This document shows positions 50,883-58,917 of a DNA stretch of 64,000 bases, in pieces. The notes beneath the pieces are model-generated. The model was not told the DNA's origin. It did not search any database and was given only the letters and a program-made list of their open reading frames with translations. Position 1 is the first letter of the stretch. Each line of letters starts with the position of its first letter. The DNA is from Bacteroides sp. CAG:709 (lineage in GTDB: Bacteria; Bacteroidota; Bacteroidia; Bacteroidales; UBA932): positions 12,181 to 76,180 of the forward strand of contig FR882198.1 of assembly GCA_000434935.1 (NCBI GenBank). The letters run 5' to 3'. The translations under genes were made by a program, and so were the position numbers.

Positions 50883-51809
50883 ATGAAGATAACATTTCTA
50901 GATGCGGCGACAGTCGGAGAGACATCTCTGTCGCCGATTGCTGCGTGCGGAGAGCTGACAGCATGGCCGACATCCAGTCCTGAAGAGGCCAAAGAGCGGG
51001 TAAAGGACTGCGAAGTGCTGATAGTCAATAAAGTAAAAGTTACGGAAGACCTTCTGGGCGTCGCACCTGAAGTGAAGCTGGTATGCGAAGCGGGGACCGG
51101 TATCAACAACATTGATGTAAAAGCCTGCGAAAAACGCGGCATCATAGTCAGGAACGTGGCGGGGTACTCGACGGAACCGGTAGTCCAGCAGACATTCATG
51201 CACATATTGTCGTTGCTTGGAAACGGCCCGTACTTCGATGACGCTGTCAAATCGGGAGGTTATTCGTCAAGCGGCATGTTCACCAATGTCATCAAGCCGT
51301 TCGTGGAAGTGTACGGAAAACAAATCGGAATCATCGGCATGGGGACAATCGGAAGCCGTGTGGCTGAAGTGGCTGAAGCATTCGGCATGAAGGTCGTATA
51401 TTACTCGACATCAGGGACCGGACACTGCACGAAATACCCGAGCATTCCACTAGAAGAACTGATGCGCACGTCAGACGTGATTTCCATCCATGCGCCATAC
51501 AATGACCGCACGGCCGGACTGATAGGTGAAAAAGAGCTCCGGATGATGAAGCCTACAGCCATCATCGTCAACATGGGCCGCGGAGGAATCATCGAAGAAG
51601 CGGCATTGGCAAAAGTCATTGACGACGACGCCATCGGCGGTGCCGCACTGGATGTATTTGTCAATGAGCCTATTCCTTTCGACAATCCGATTCTCCACAC
51701 ACGCCATCCCGAGAAGTTCCACTTCACCCCGCACATAGGATGGGCAAGTGTAGAAGCTAGGGACCGCTTGGTGGCAGCCATTGCCGACAACATCAAGAAA
51801 GGCTGGTAA
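50883..51809 (+). CDS. D-2-hydroxyacid dehydrogenase
   Basis: This 308-residue NAD(P)-dependent enzyme has the D-isomer 2-hydroxyacid dehydrogenase fold. The catalytic domain carries CEAGTGINNIDVKACEKRGI. The Rossmann motif GIIGMGTIGSRVAE is near residues 148-161. The catalytic Arg lies in NMGRGGIIEEAAL, the Glu in DVFVNEP and the His in PHIGWAS. The substrate may be glycerate/hydroxypyruvate or another 2-oxoacid, and the family signature does not decide. It stands alone between the broken abi gene and the convergent tRNA-Leu. Confidence 0.9.
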   Translation: MKITFLDAATVGETSLSPIAACGELTAWPTSSPEEAKERVKDCEVLIVNKVKVTEDLLGVAPEVKLVCEAGTGINNIDVKACEKRGIIVRNVAGYSTEPVVQQTFMHILSLLGNGPYFDDAVKSGGYSSSGMFTNVIKPFVEVYGKQIGIIGMGTIGSRVAEVAEAFGMKVVYYSTSGTGHCTKYPSIPLEELMRTSDVISIHAPYNDRTAGLIGEKELRMMKPTAIIVNMGRGGIIEEAALAKVIDDDAIGGAALDVFVNEPIPFDNPILHTRHPEKFHFTPHIGWASVEARDRLVAAIADNIKKGW

Positions 51810-51844
51810 GACGCCAAATTTGCAAAATTCTGCAAGTCATGACA

Positions 51845-51882
51845 ACGAAAAACGGAACAATCGATTAGGACTGTTCCGTTCT
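51845..51882 (-). terminator. Terminator after tRNA-Leu
   Basis: AACGGAACA (51851-51859) and TGTTCCGTT (51872-51880) form a perfect 9-bp stem followed by TTTTTCG on the minus strand. It also separates the convergent dehydrogenase gene. Confidence 0.8.
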
Positions 51883-51888
51883 TCGTTG

Positions 51889-51971
51889 TGCGCGAGATGA
51901 GAGTCGAACTCACACGTCGCAATTGACACTAGCTCCTGAAACTAGCGCGTCTACCATTTCGCCACCCGCGC
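51889..51971 (-). tRNA. tRNA-Leu (anticodon CAG)
   Basis: The minus strand gives the acceptor GCGCGGG with CTCGCGC, a D arm with GGTAGAC, and the anticodon stem CTAGT/GCTAG around the loop TTCAGGA (anticodon CAG). It has a class II long variable arm typical of leucine and the T arm TGAG-TTCGACT-CTCA. The discriminator is A, and CCA is not encoded. Length is 83 bases. Confidence 0.93.
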
Positions 51972-52076
51972 AACTTTTTAGGACTACAAAGATACGAATT
52001 GTTTTTGAAACGGCAATAGTTTTTCTTGTTTTTGACATTGCCTTTATGCAGAGCGGTCATAACAGCTCCCCGCATA

Positions 52077-52904
52077 TCATATCACGACTTCAAATTGCGT
52101 GGTATGTTCCCAAGCACCTATTCTGAAAGTAACGTCAGTCCTGGCATAGTCGATATCCAGCGTAATATCCTTCAAATCCATTGACTCCCAATCATATCCG
52201 CTTGCCTCGATATAGTTGCCGATGGCGAAAGTGCGACGCCTGTCATCATCGGATATGATATCCAGAAGCAGGGAATTGTCTATCTGGCGGGGCAGCATCA
52301 CATGCGCCTCCATTGCACCGGAATCCCCGGAATCATCCGTATAATCGGCCGGAGCTATGAAATTCCCTTCCGAAGGAGTGCCGTCCATCAGGTATCCGTC
52401 CACATTGCCGCGCACCTCAAGACGATACGGAAAGTCTCCACCTGACACATCCCTTATGAAAATCGTAAGCTCACAATAGGATTTGTGAAGCATCAGCGGC
52501 ACCGTGACATGTTCAGCCTTGGTGGACAATACCCTGCAATCCATCCAGACTCGCGGGCATTCCCGACCGGTCTCTATCTCCAGCCATTTGTCCGGCGGAA
52601 GCCGCAGCACGGTACTGACATCGGCAGGCCAGACGGCACCAAGATACATTTTCCCGCGAGGCACCATTGAAACCCACCTCTCCCCCATCCTGTCCTCCAG
52701 CAAGAACCCGGAAGCGGCAGCAGACGCCCCGGCAAGAGACAGAGATATACTGTCGCCAGCATGTCTGTCACCAGATGCATCCAATTCCAACACACATGGA
52801 CATAAGTCCCTGTTTTCCTTGACGGAACAGCCCTGGCAGGTGATTATGAGCTGGAGGAACGCCAGAAAAACAAGGACATGAGGAAATCTCTTATCAGAAC
52901 ACAT
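52077..52904 (-). CDS. FimB/Mfa2-like minor fimbrial lipoprotein
   Basis: This 275-residue protein has a lipoprotein signal peptide (LIITCQGCS) and the start GCSVKENRDLCPCVLELDAS, typical of FimB/Mfa2-like fimbrial anchor or accessory lipoproteins of Bacteroidales. The rest is predicted beta-rich with two domains. In known fimbriae Mfa2-type proteins cap or anchor the shaft on the outer membrane. It overlaps the DUF3575 gene by 11 bp at its start and is the last gene of a three-gene operon. No major fimbrillin gene is nearby, so assembly of a fimbria is only possible, not shown. Confidence 0.65.
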   Translation of the reverse strand: MCSDKRFPHVLVFLAFLQLIITCQGCSVKENRDLCPCVLELDASGDRHAGDSISLSLAGASAAASGFLLEDRMGERWVSMVPRGKMYLGAVWPADVSTVLRLPPDKWLEIETGRECPRVWMDCRVLSTKAEHVTVPLMLHKSYCELTIFIRDVSGGDFPYRLEVRGNVDGYLMDGTPSEGNFIAPADYTDDSGDSGAMEAHVMLPRQIDNSLLLDIISDDDRRRTFAIGNYIEASGYDWESMDLKDITLDIDYARTDVTFRIGAWEHTTQFEVVI

Positions 52905-53463
52905 AGCTCAATGCAACCATTATATCTGAAGGCAATATGAAGAACTTGGCCCCGGACGAAGAAGTCACACCGCATACCGGACATTCATAGACGGAATATT
53001 TGTCCATGCCTCCCCACAATCCTATTCCGAAATCAAGGTTGAGATGCCGTCCGAGCATATAGGAATAGCCTCCGGCCACTCCTGCTCCATATCTGTCGCC
53101 TTCCCTCGTCTTGCGCGAGAATATACCGCCGGTATTGTACTCCTGGTATTGCATCTTGCCTCCAAGCCACCAACCGGAATAGACATTCCAGGGCCACCAA
53201 CGGACTCCGGCCAAATATGTCTGCTGCCTGTTACGGGCATCCTCTTTTCCTTCTCCGAGATCAAAAGTAAAGGGATTATATCTCACACCGGCATTTATGC
53301 TCCAATGCCGGGAAACCGGGTAGGAAGCATCCAGATTCATCGTCACGAAATTGGCATAGCCGAGCAGGTCGGTGGACAATGACGCTTTCTGCGCATTAAG
53401 ATTCGTGGAGCCGCACAGGAATCCCACTGCTGCAACCACATAAAAAAGTATCCGTCTCATCAT
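52894..53463 (-). CDS. DUF3575 outer-membrane-like protein
   Basis: This 189-residue protein has a signal peptide (about 1-24, STNLNAQKA). It matches DUF3575 with KASLSTDLLGYANFVTMNLD, WSINAGVRYNPFTF and an aromatic C-terminus (MVALSYVF) as in small beta-barrels. I prefer the ATG at 53463 or 53460, just after the upstream stop, over an ATG at 53484 inside the preceding gene. DUF3575 genes commonly neighbour FimB/Mfa2-like lipoproteins, which fits here. The function is unknown. Confidence 0.8.
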   Translation of the reverse strand: MMRRILFYVVAAVGFLCGSTNLNAQKASLSTDLLGYANFVTMNLDASYPVSRHWSINAGVRYNPFTFDLGEGKEDARNRQQTYLAGVRWWPWNVYSGWWLGGKMQYQEYNTGGIFSRKTREGDRYGAGVAGGYSYMLGRHLNLDFGIGLWGGMDKYSVYECPVCGVTSSSGAKFFILPSDIMVALSYVF

Positions 53464-53464
53464 A

Positions 53465-55054
53465 TCAGTCTGCATAACGTTCAAACACTTGTCTGATTAT
53501 TGCGGACTTGCCGGGATAAAGCGTCAGCAATTTCTTCTTCAGGTCAGCCCTCGAATGGATATCCGGCTGCAAGGCCGCGAACAACTGCGACTTGGTGATT
53601 CCGCGCTCTTCCAGATACCTGAATATCTGCGGATGGAACCAATGGGACATTCCGGAATTGGGCATGGAGCCGCCATAGCGGTCGTGATACATTGAATTCT
53701 GCATGAAATACCCCCACATTTCACCGACTTCGCAATACCCCGCCAACGGTTCCGTGCCATTACCGTAAGTCTTTCCTCCAGTAGCAACGTAAGACTTCAT
53801 GATAAACTCTATATACTTGTCCCAGTAAGACTTGCCCACCTGCGCAAAATGACTCGCATGCGCCAGTTCATGACATGTTTCCGAATATATCGAGGAATAT
53901 TCCGTCGTACCGGACAGGCCGAGCGTAATATCAGGCAAGAAAATCTTTATGAGTGAAGCGTATTCTCCGAGGAATCCACGTATCAGTGCATTGTCGATGA
54001 ACGCCCCCTGCCTCATCATGACGGCGCTGCTGGATTTCATCTTCTGGAACAGCCAGATTCTCAGGTTCTTGGCAGGCCTGGTGACATTCATGTCATCGGC
54101 ATCACAACGACAGATATAATCATAGGCCGCATTGTTCACCACGCTCCTGCACCATAGTTTCCGGTCAGATTTTTTAGTTATCGTGACATCCATCCCAGCC
54201 GGACTCCCTTTACCCAACGCGGAAGATGAAGCCGTTACCAGCACCTTGTTAAAGCCGATTGCAAAACCCTTCCTGTTCTTGAAGCGCAAGCGGTAACGAG
54301 GACGTGAAGAATACTTCTTAGGAATGCTGTAATACCCGTCCCTGTCCGTATATGTCGTCGAGAACTTCACGAAGACATTGCACACGACCTTAACCTCGGA
54401 CACGCCGAAAGGCTGGCCGCCGTTGGCATCATCGTCCACGATGGTGATTCTTCCTGCCGGTTTGGTCGCGCCGGCCTTGGTGACCGGAGCCAGCAATCCC
54501 TCATTGCCGGTCAAGCGGAACGACTCCCGTTCCACTGCGTCCCAGTCAATGCCATCCACGGACTTGGTATTGATATCCGGTATGAAGCAATCGTCCAGCA
54601 CTTCATGATAAATGTCATGAGGGAGTATGGTACCATGAGGCAGAACCGCATACTGCCATGTAATATCTTCCTCCGAAACTTCCGGGTCATGATAATAATC
54701 CCCGTCCCGGACAATCTGATAGTCAAGAGGATGGTCCATCAGATCGTACCCGAGCGAAATCAGCTTCTGATATTCCTCGTCAGTTTTCGGCAGGAACCGC
54801 ACGTAAATATCCGTGGGTTTCACATCCACCCTCCCGGCCTTGGTAGGATAAAGGCTGGCCAATGCCTTGGTGACATTGTTCACAGAATAAGGGTCATCGA
54901 GCTTTTTGCCGAGCTCAATCATTTCATGTGCTACGGTCTCGACACCGGATTCATCTTCATTGAAATTGTTCAGTCCTTTTTCGGAACACGCCGACAGCCC
55001 CAAAAGAACAAGGAATGCCAGCAAACAGTTAAATTTTTTCATGGCTCTTTTCAT
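53465..55054 (-). CDS. HExxH-containing surface lipoprotein of unknown function
   Basis: This 529-residue protein has a lipobox cysteine in LGLSACSEKG. Its centre has a CarboxypepD_reg-like beta segment (VCNVFVKFSTTYTDRDGYYS). A zinc-protease-like motif CHELAHASHF (HExxHxxH) lies near residues 392-401. The C-terminal part contains CEVGEMWGYFMQ, with a glutamate that might be a third metal ligand. I do not recognise a named family. It starts a co-directional unit with the DUF3575 and Mfa2-like genes (stop and next start are adjacent), suggesting a role in processing or presenting surface proteins. Start could also be the Met at 55042. Confidence 0.75.
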   Translation of the reverse strand: MKRAMKKFNCLLAFLVLLGLSACSEKGLNNFNEDESGVETVAHEMIELGKKLDDPYSVNNVTKALASLYPTKAGRVDVKPTDIYVRFLPKTDEEYQKLISLGYDLMDHPLDYQIVRDGDYYHDPEVSEEDITWQYAVLPHGTILPHDIYHEVLDDCFIPDINTKSVDGIDWDAVERESFRLTGNEGLLAPVTKAGATKPAGRITIVDDDANGGQPFGVSEVKVVCNVFVKFSTTYTDRDGYYSIPKKYSSRPRYRLRFKNRKGFAIGFNKVLVTASSSALGKGSPAGMDVTITKKSDRKLWCRSVVNNAAYDYICRCDADDMNVTRPAKNLRIWLFQKMKSSSAVMMRQGAFIDNALIRGFLGEYASLIKIFLPDITLGLSGTTEYSSIYSETCHELAHASHFAQVGKSYWDKYIEFIMKSYVATGGKTYGNGTEPLAGYCEVGEMWGYFMQNSMYHDRYGGSMPNSGMSHWFHPQIFRYLEERGITKSQLFAALQPDIHSRADLKKKLLTLYPGKSAIIRQVFERYAD

Positions 55055-55070
55055 TTCTGGTTTGACAGGA

Positions 55071-55078
55071 CAAAATTA
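55071..55078 (-). promoter_or_regulatory. -7 element of the HExxH-DUF3575-Mfa2-like operon
   Basis: TAATTTTG on the minus strand (55078-55071) is a perfect TAnnTTTG but only 17 bases from the annotated start, with a weak -33. The short leader favours the alternative start at 55042. Confidence 0.4.
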
Positions 55079-55243
55079 TGTAAAGCAAACCGTGTTCAGA
55101 AAATGAAAACGCTTTATTTATTTTTCGGCCTCCTACGGCATTGCAAGGCCGGTTGAGTATCGCAACATGCAAGAAAAATCTTCAAAGAAAATGACCACTT
55201 GTAACATTATTTTAACATTTCCGTAACATACTCCCGGCGCGCA

Positions 55244-55277
55244 CAAAAAAAACGCCCGGCAGAAAATCTGTCAGGCG
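55244..55277 (-). terminator. Terminator downstream of deoC
   Basis: CGCCCGGCAG and CTGTCAGGCG (55253-55277) form a stem with a short loop, followed on the minus strand by eight T. It ends the long ftsY-to-deoC gene row. Confidence 0.85.
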
Positions 55278-55312
55278 CCATATCATTCAATCCCGAAACC
55301 GTCCTGGGAAGA

Positions 55313-56224
55313 CTAGAAGAAAGTAACTGTCTTCTGCTCAATAGCGGAAATCAAGCTGTTCGCAAGACGGCTCACTCCGAAACGGAACAAATCCTTGTTC
55401 AACCACTCTTTTCCGAGAATCGCTGAAACGATGGAGTAATAGCAGACGGCATCCATCACTGTGGAAACGCCGCCGGCAGCCTTGAAACCGACCTTGCGGC
55501 CTGTCTTCTCATAGAACTTGCGGATGCACTCACACATCACATAGGCAGCCATCGGGGTGGCATTGACCTCGACCTTGCCGGTAGATGTCTTGATAAAATC
55601 GGCACCGGCCTCCATTGCGAGGAATGACGCATCAGCGATTCGCTCAGGTGTAGAAAGCACGCCGCTCTCGATAATCACCTTGAGCACAATCTTACGCCCG
55701 ACACGCTCTCCGGCAGCATCTATAGCCTTTCTGCATGCACGGATTTCCTCCGCAGCGGTCTCATAATCTCCCACCATGAAAGCATTGAGAGCCAACACGA
55801 TATCAATCTCATCCGCACCGGCCTCCACAGCCATTTCACATTCCTTGGTCTTCACTTCGATAAAGCTCTGCGATGTCGGGAAGCAGCCTGCAACGGCTGT
55901 AACATGTACGGCCTCTTCCTTACGGCACTCCTTGACCACGTGAGCGAGATTAGGATAAACGCAAACAGAAGCAGGAAGCGGATAACCAGGATAGATATCC
56001 CTGTAAGTGTTGACCTTTTCCATCAACTTGGTAATGGAATCCACGCTGTCCGCGTTATGCAGAGAGGTAAGGTCCATGAGTGAGAAGCATTCCTTTATAA
56101 CAGAATCAGATACGAGATTCTCGAGATTTGACGCGATCAACTCAAGACTTCTGTCGATAGCTTCTTTGTCTGGGGTATACCCGTAGTTCAAATATAATTC
56201 TTTCATATCAATATAGTGTTTCAA
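55313..56224 (-). CDS. deoC: Deoxyribose-phosphate aldolase
   Basis: This 303-residue class I aldolase splits 2-deoxyribose-5-phosphate to glyceraldehyde-3-phosphate and acetaldehyde in nucleoside catabolism. The Schiff-base lysine is in ADFIKTSTGKVEV, and the second active-site lysine is in KVGFKAAGGVST. VCVYPNLAHVV and ECEMAVEAGADEIDIVL are also diagnostic. It carries an N-terminal extension relative to short DeoC enzymes, as is usual in Bacteroidota. It is the last gene of its row, 6 bp after the radical SAM gene. Confidence 0.96.
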   Translation of the reverse strand: MKHYIDMKELYLNYGYTPDKEAIDRSLELIASNLENLVSDSVIKECFSLMDLTSLHNADSVDSITKLMEKVNTYRDIYPGYPLPASVCVYPNLAHVVKECRKEEAVHVTAVAGCFPTSQSFIEVKTKECEMAVEAGADEIDIVLALNAFMVGDYETAAEEIRACRKAIDAAGERVGRKIVLKVIIESGVLSTPERIADASFLAMEAGADFIKTSTGKVEVNATPMAAYVMCECIRKFYEKTGRKVGFKAAGGVSTVMDAVCYYSIVSAILGKEWLNKDLFRFGVSRLANSLISAIEQKTVTFF

Positions 56225-56230
56225 TTATAA

Positions 56231-56986
56231 TCAGCCTTTAATCTGGACCGTAAAGCCTTCATCCACAAGAGGTTTCACTGCTTCGCGCATTTCATCCACG
56301 GTGAATTTCACAAGCCCCTGCGCCGGCGCTTCCCTGTCCAGGGTATAAACCATCACCTCACGAGGCTTCGTCTCGCGGACAATGTCCATCCACGCTTTCA
56401 AATTCTCCGGTTCTGCCGTATTGAAGCCCGGGAATCTGAGGAACATGGTCTGCATGATGAAGTTGCCTCCGAACAATTTCATGTCCTGCACAATATCATG
56501 CACCGAATAATCGCAAGCCGGCTGGTTGATGAGTTCCACCATCCTGTCTGACGCAGCGTCGAGTTTCAGGATAGGATTATCCACCTTCATCAATGCCTCC
56601 CTGACCTCCTTGCGGCAGATACGGGTCGCATTCGTCAGCACCGAAATCACCGAATCTGGAAAGTACTTGTCCCTGAGTTCCAGCGTAACATCTATCATCT
56701 CCGGAAAATGCGGGTTCAATGTCGGTTCCCCGTCGCCGGAAAATGTTATCGAGTCAATGCCTGTGCCTGAGGACTTGCATTCGGAAAGTTTTGCTTCCAG
56801 ATCCCTCCTGAGTTCTTCAGGGAGAGGCAGTCTGGAATCACCACGTCCATCCTTGTTCCATCCACATTCGCAATATACGCAATCGAAATTGCAAATCTTG
56901 CCGTTTTCCGGCAGAAGATTTATTCCCAATGACGAGCCGAGTCTCCTGCTGAAAATAGGTCCGAATACGAGTTTTTCCCGAAGCAT
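56231..56986 (-). CDS. Radical SAM protein
   Basis: This 251-residue protein has the radical SAM iron-sulfur motif in CNFDCVYCECGW (CxxxCxxC) near residues 32-39. SAM-binding features follow (DSITFSGDGEPTLNPHFPEM). It has no extra cluster domain, resembling the stand-alone radical SAM proteins found next to housekeeping genes in Bacteroidota. The substrate is unknown. It lies 9 bp after an amidohydrolase gene and 6 bp before deoC. Confidence 0.88.
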   Translation of the reverse strand: MLREKLVFGPIFSRRLGSSLGINLLPENGKICNFDCVYCECGWNKDGRGDSRLPLPEELRRDLEAKLSECKSSGTGIDSITFSGDGEPTLNPHFPEMIDVTLELRDKYFPDSVISVLTNATRICRKEVREALMKVDNPILKLDAASDRMVELINQPACDYSVHDIVQDMKLFGGNFIMQTMFLRFPGFNTAEPENLKAWMDIVRETKPREVMVYTLDREAPAQGLVKFTVDEMREAVKPLVDEGFTVQIKG

Positions 56987-56995
56987 GATCGATAT

Positions 56996-58189
56996 TTAAA
57001 TTATTCTTCTAGAGGCACTTGCAACAGTAAGCCTGCCGTCCTCCGAAAGATGGTCAATATAAACAAGGCCAGGACGCATGCCCTCCTTGATCTGTCCCAG
57101 TTCATTCTCCTTGCCCAGGAACTCCGCGCCATTTTTGGATGCCCAGACTACAAACTCTCCAAACGGGATGTCAGGGAAATTCTCCTGTAGGCAGAACATC
57201 TCCTTCACCATGTCCAGGTCATCATTGCTGGACAGCGAGTCCGTTCCGACGGTCAGCTTGATTCCGGATGAACGCATCAGCTCTACCGGCGGCAAAGCGT
57301 TGTGTATAAATATATTGGAGCAAGGACACAATGCGATGTACGGATGGCGCATCACCTTCTTCACAGCCTCGATTCCTTCCTCGTTCATGCAACATTCATG
57401 GACAAGCAGAATGTGTTCGCCAAATGGTGCAGGATGAGCCTTTTCAAGTCTGTCAATGAAATAAAGCAACGAAGATTTCCCCGTCACAGGCGGCATGCTC
57501 ATGCCGGCCTTCTTACGGTTCTCATACATTGCACCGGAGCCGGAAATCATCATATCTTCCTCTTCCTGAGTCTCTTCACTATGGAACGACAGGTAACCGG
57601 ATTTCAATCCCTCTCTGGAAACTGCCGTTAGAAGTTCCGGGCTCATGGTATAACAAGCGTGAGGTCCCGGAGCGGCATCCAAGCCGAAGCTGTCAGCCAC
57701 TTTCTTGAGTTCCAGCACACCGTTCATGACATTGTCACAATCCTGCGGCTCCGTGCCGAACACTTCCAGAAAAGTTCTCGTATACATCGGCGACTTGGAC
57801 TTGCATTCGAAGGAATCACTGCAATTGCTGATATCTCCCATCGCAGATACTCCCCTGTCCCACAATGTCTTCATCCAGAATTCAATGTCCGCTTTCTTCT
57901 TCTCCATCGAGGAAGTGTCGCGCATTTCATTGATCTGGTCGATGAATCCCGCCATGCCGGTTCCTTTCCTGAACTTCTTGTGCAGGTAGGACAATTCCAT
58001 GTGACAATGCGTGTTCACAAGTCCCGGTACGACAGCTCCGTCATAGTACTCCGGTTCGGCGTCCTTGTCGGTAAAGAATCCTGTACGCAGGACATTGCCG
58101 TTCTCATCGACCTCCACAAAGCCGTTTTCCACAGGCTGTGAAGATTCATTGGTATAAAGATATTTTGCCGCTATTCTTCTCATTTGCAA
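56996..58189 (-). CDS. Amidohydrolase-superfamily metal-dependent hydrolase
   Basis: This 397-residue protein has the metal-binding HxH motif in NTHCHMELSYLHKKF near residues 59-73. Further ligands are in FHSEE, HECCMNEEG and the aspartate of VGTDSLSSNDDLDM. The layout fits the cytosolic deaminase group (guanine, adenosine-like or aminofutalosine deaminases). A role in menaquinone biosynthesis by the futalosine route is possible in Bacteroidota but not shown. It lies immediately after the DUF4296 gene (stop and start adjacent). Confidence 0.85.
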   Translation of the reverse strand: MQMRRIAAKYLYTNESSQPVENGFVEVDENGNVLRTGFFTDKDAEPEYYDGAVVPGLVNTHCHMELSYLHKKFRKGTGMAGFIDQINEMRDTSSMEKKKADIEFWMKTLWDRGVSAMGDISNCSDSFECKSKSPMYTRTFLEVFGTEPQDCDNVMNGVLELKKVADSFGLDAAPGPHACYTMSPELLTAVSREGLKSGYLSFHSEETQEEEDMMISGSGAMYENRKKAGMSMPPVTGKSSLLYFIDRLEKAHPAPFGEHILLVHECCMNEEGIEAVKKVMRHPYIALCPCSNIFIHNALPPVELMRSSGIKLTVGTDSLSSNDDLDMVKEMFCLQENFPDIPFGEFVVWASKNGAEFLGKENELGQIKEGMRPGLVYIDHLSEDGRLTVASASRRII

Positions 58190-58912
58190 TTATTTCCTTG
58201 TAAGTTCCTTGCTCATCATCACGGAAGTTTCATCCAGTTTTACGGTTTTGAGCGGCACGGGAAGTTTCTTTTGAAGCCTCGCGTCCTTCACCTGAACCGG
58301 CTTGGCCACCTCCTTCGCCTTGACCATATCCGTCGCTTTCGCAAGGGTATCTGCCACAGCGACCGTATCCGCCTTCGCCCTCAGCCTGTACACCGGTCCG
58401 TCATACAATGTATCCGGAACGAATCTACGCCAAGAATATATACCCAGCGAGTCAATGCTTACTGCCACGGTATCAATGCGTACCGTATCGCACACGATAT
58501 CCATGTAAATCGGCGCACGCAAGAAAGTCTTCGCTTCAATGGCATTCCGCAAGCTGTCTGCCTTCTGCCTGGCCCTCTCGGCTGACTTCAACTCCTTGAT
58601 ATGACTGTCAAGAATTTCTCTGGTGTCCTTGAATATCTTCCCGAACGCCTCCGGATCTTTCATATAACGGGCAACGCTTTTCGCATAATCTTTCCCCGAA
58701 TATCCGTATTTGTTCAGAATCGGCTCATAGACCAATGTGGTGTCAGCCGTCGATGCCAACTGAGGATTGTTCCTGATCCGCTGGTCCAGGACGAGCATTT
58801 CCGCGTAAATCTTCGAAAGCTTGTGCGCCGGAATCACCCTGCCATTCCTTCCGCAGGAAATGACAAGGAGAGCCGCTGCCGCAAGCACGCATATTCTACG
58901 CAAACAGGCCAT
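58190..58912 (-). CDS. DUF4296 lipoprotein
   Basis: This 240-residue protein has a lipobox in LLVISCGRNG. The DUF4296 region covers about residues 25-115 (VIPAHKLSKIYAEMLVLDQ, then YEPILNKYGYSGKDYAKSVA). The C-terminal half is charged and low in complexity. The family is confined to Bacteroidota and of unknown function. It starts 5 bp after the pheT stop and abuts the amidohydrolase start. Confidence 0.85.
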   Translation of the reverse strand: MACLRRICVLAAAALLVISCGRNGRVIPAHKLSKIYAEMLVLDQRIRNNPQLASTADTTLVYEPILNKYGYSGKDYAKSVARYMKDPEAFGKIFKDTREILDSHIKELKSAERARQKADSLRNAIEAKTFLRAPIYMDIVCDTVRIDTVAVSIDSLGIYSWRRFVPDTLYDGPVYRLRAKADTVAVADTLAKATDMVKAKEVAKPVQVKDARLQKKLPVPLKTVKLDETSVMMSKELTRK

Positions 58913-58917
58913 GCAAT

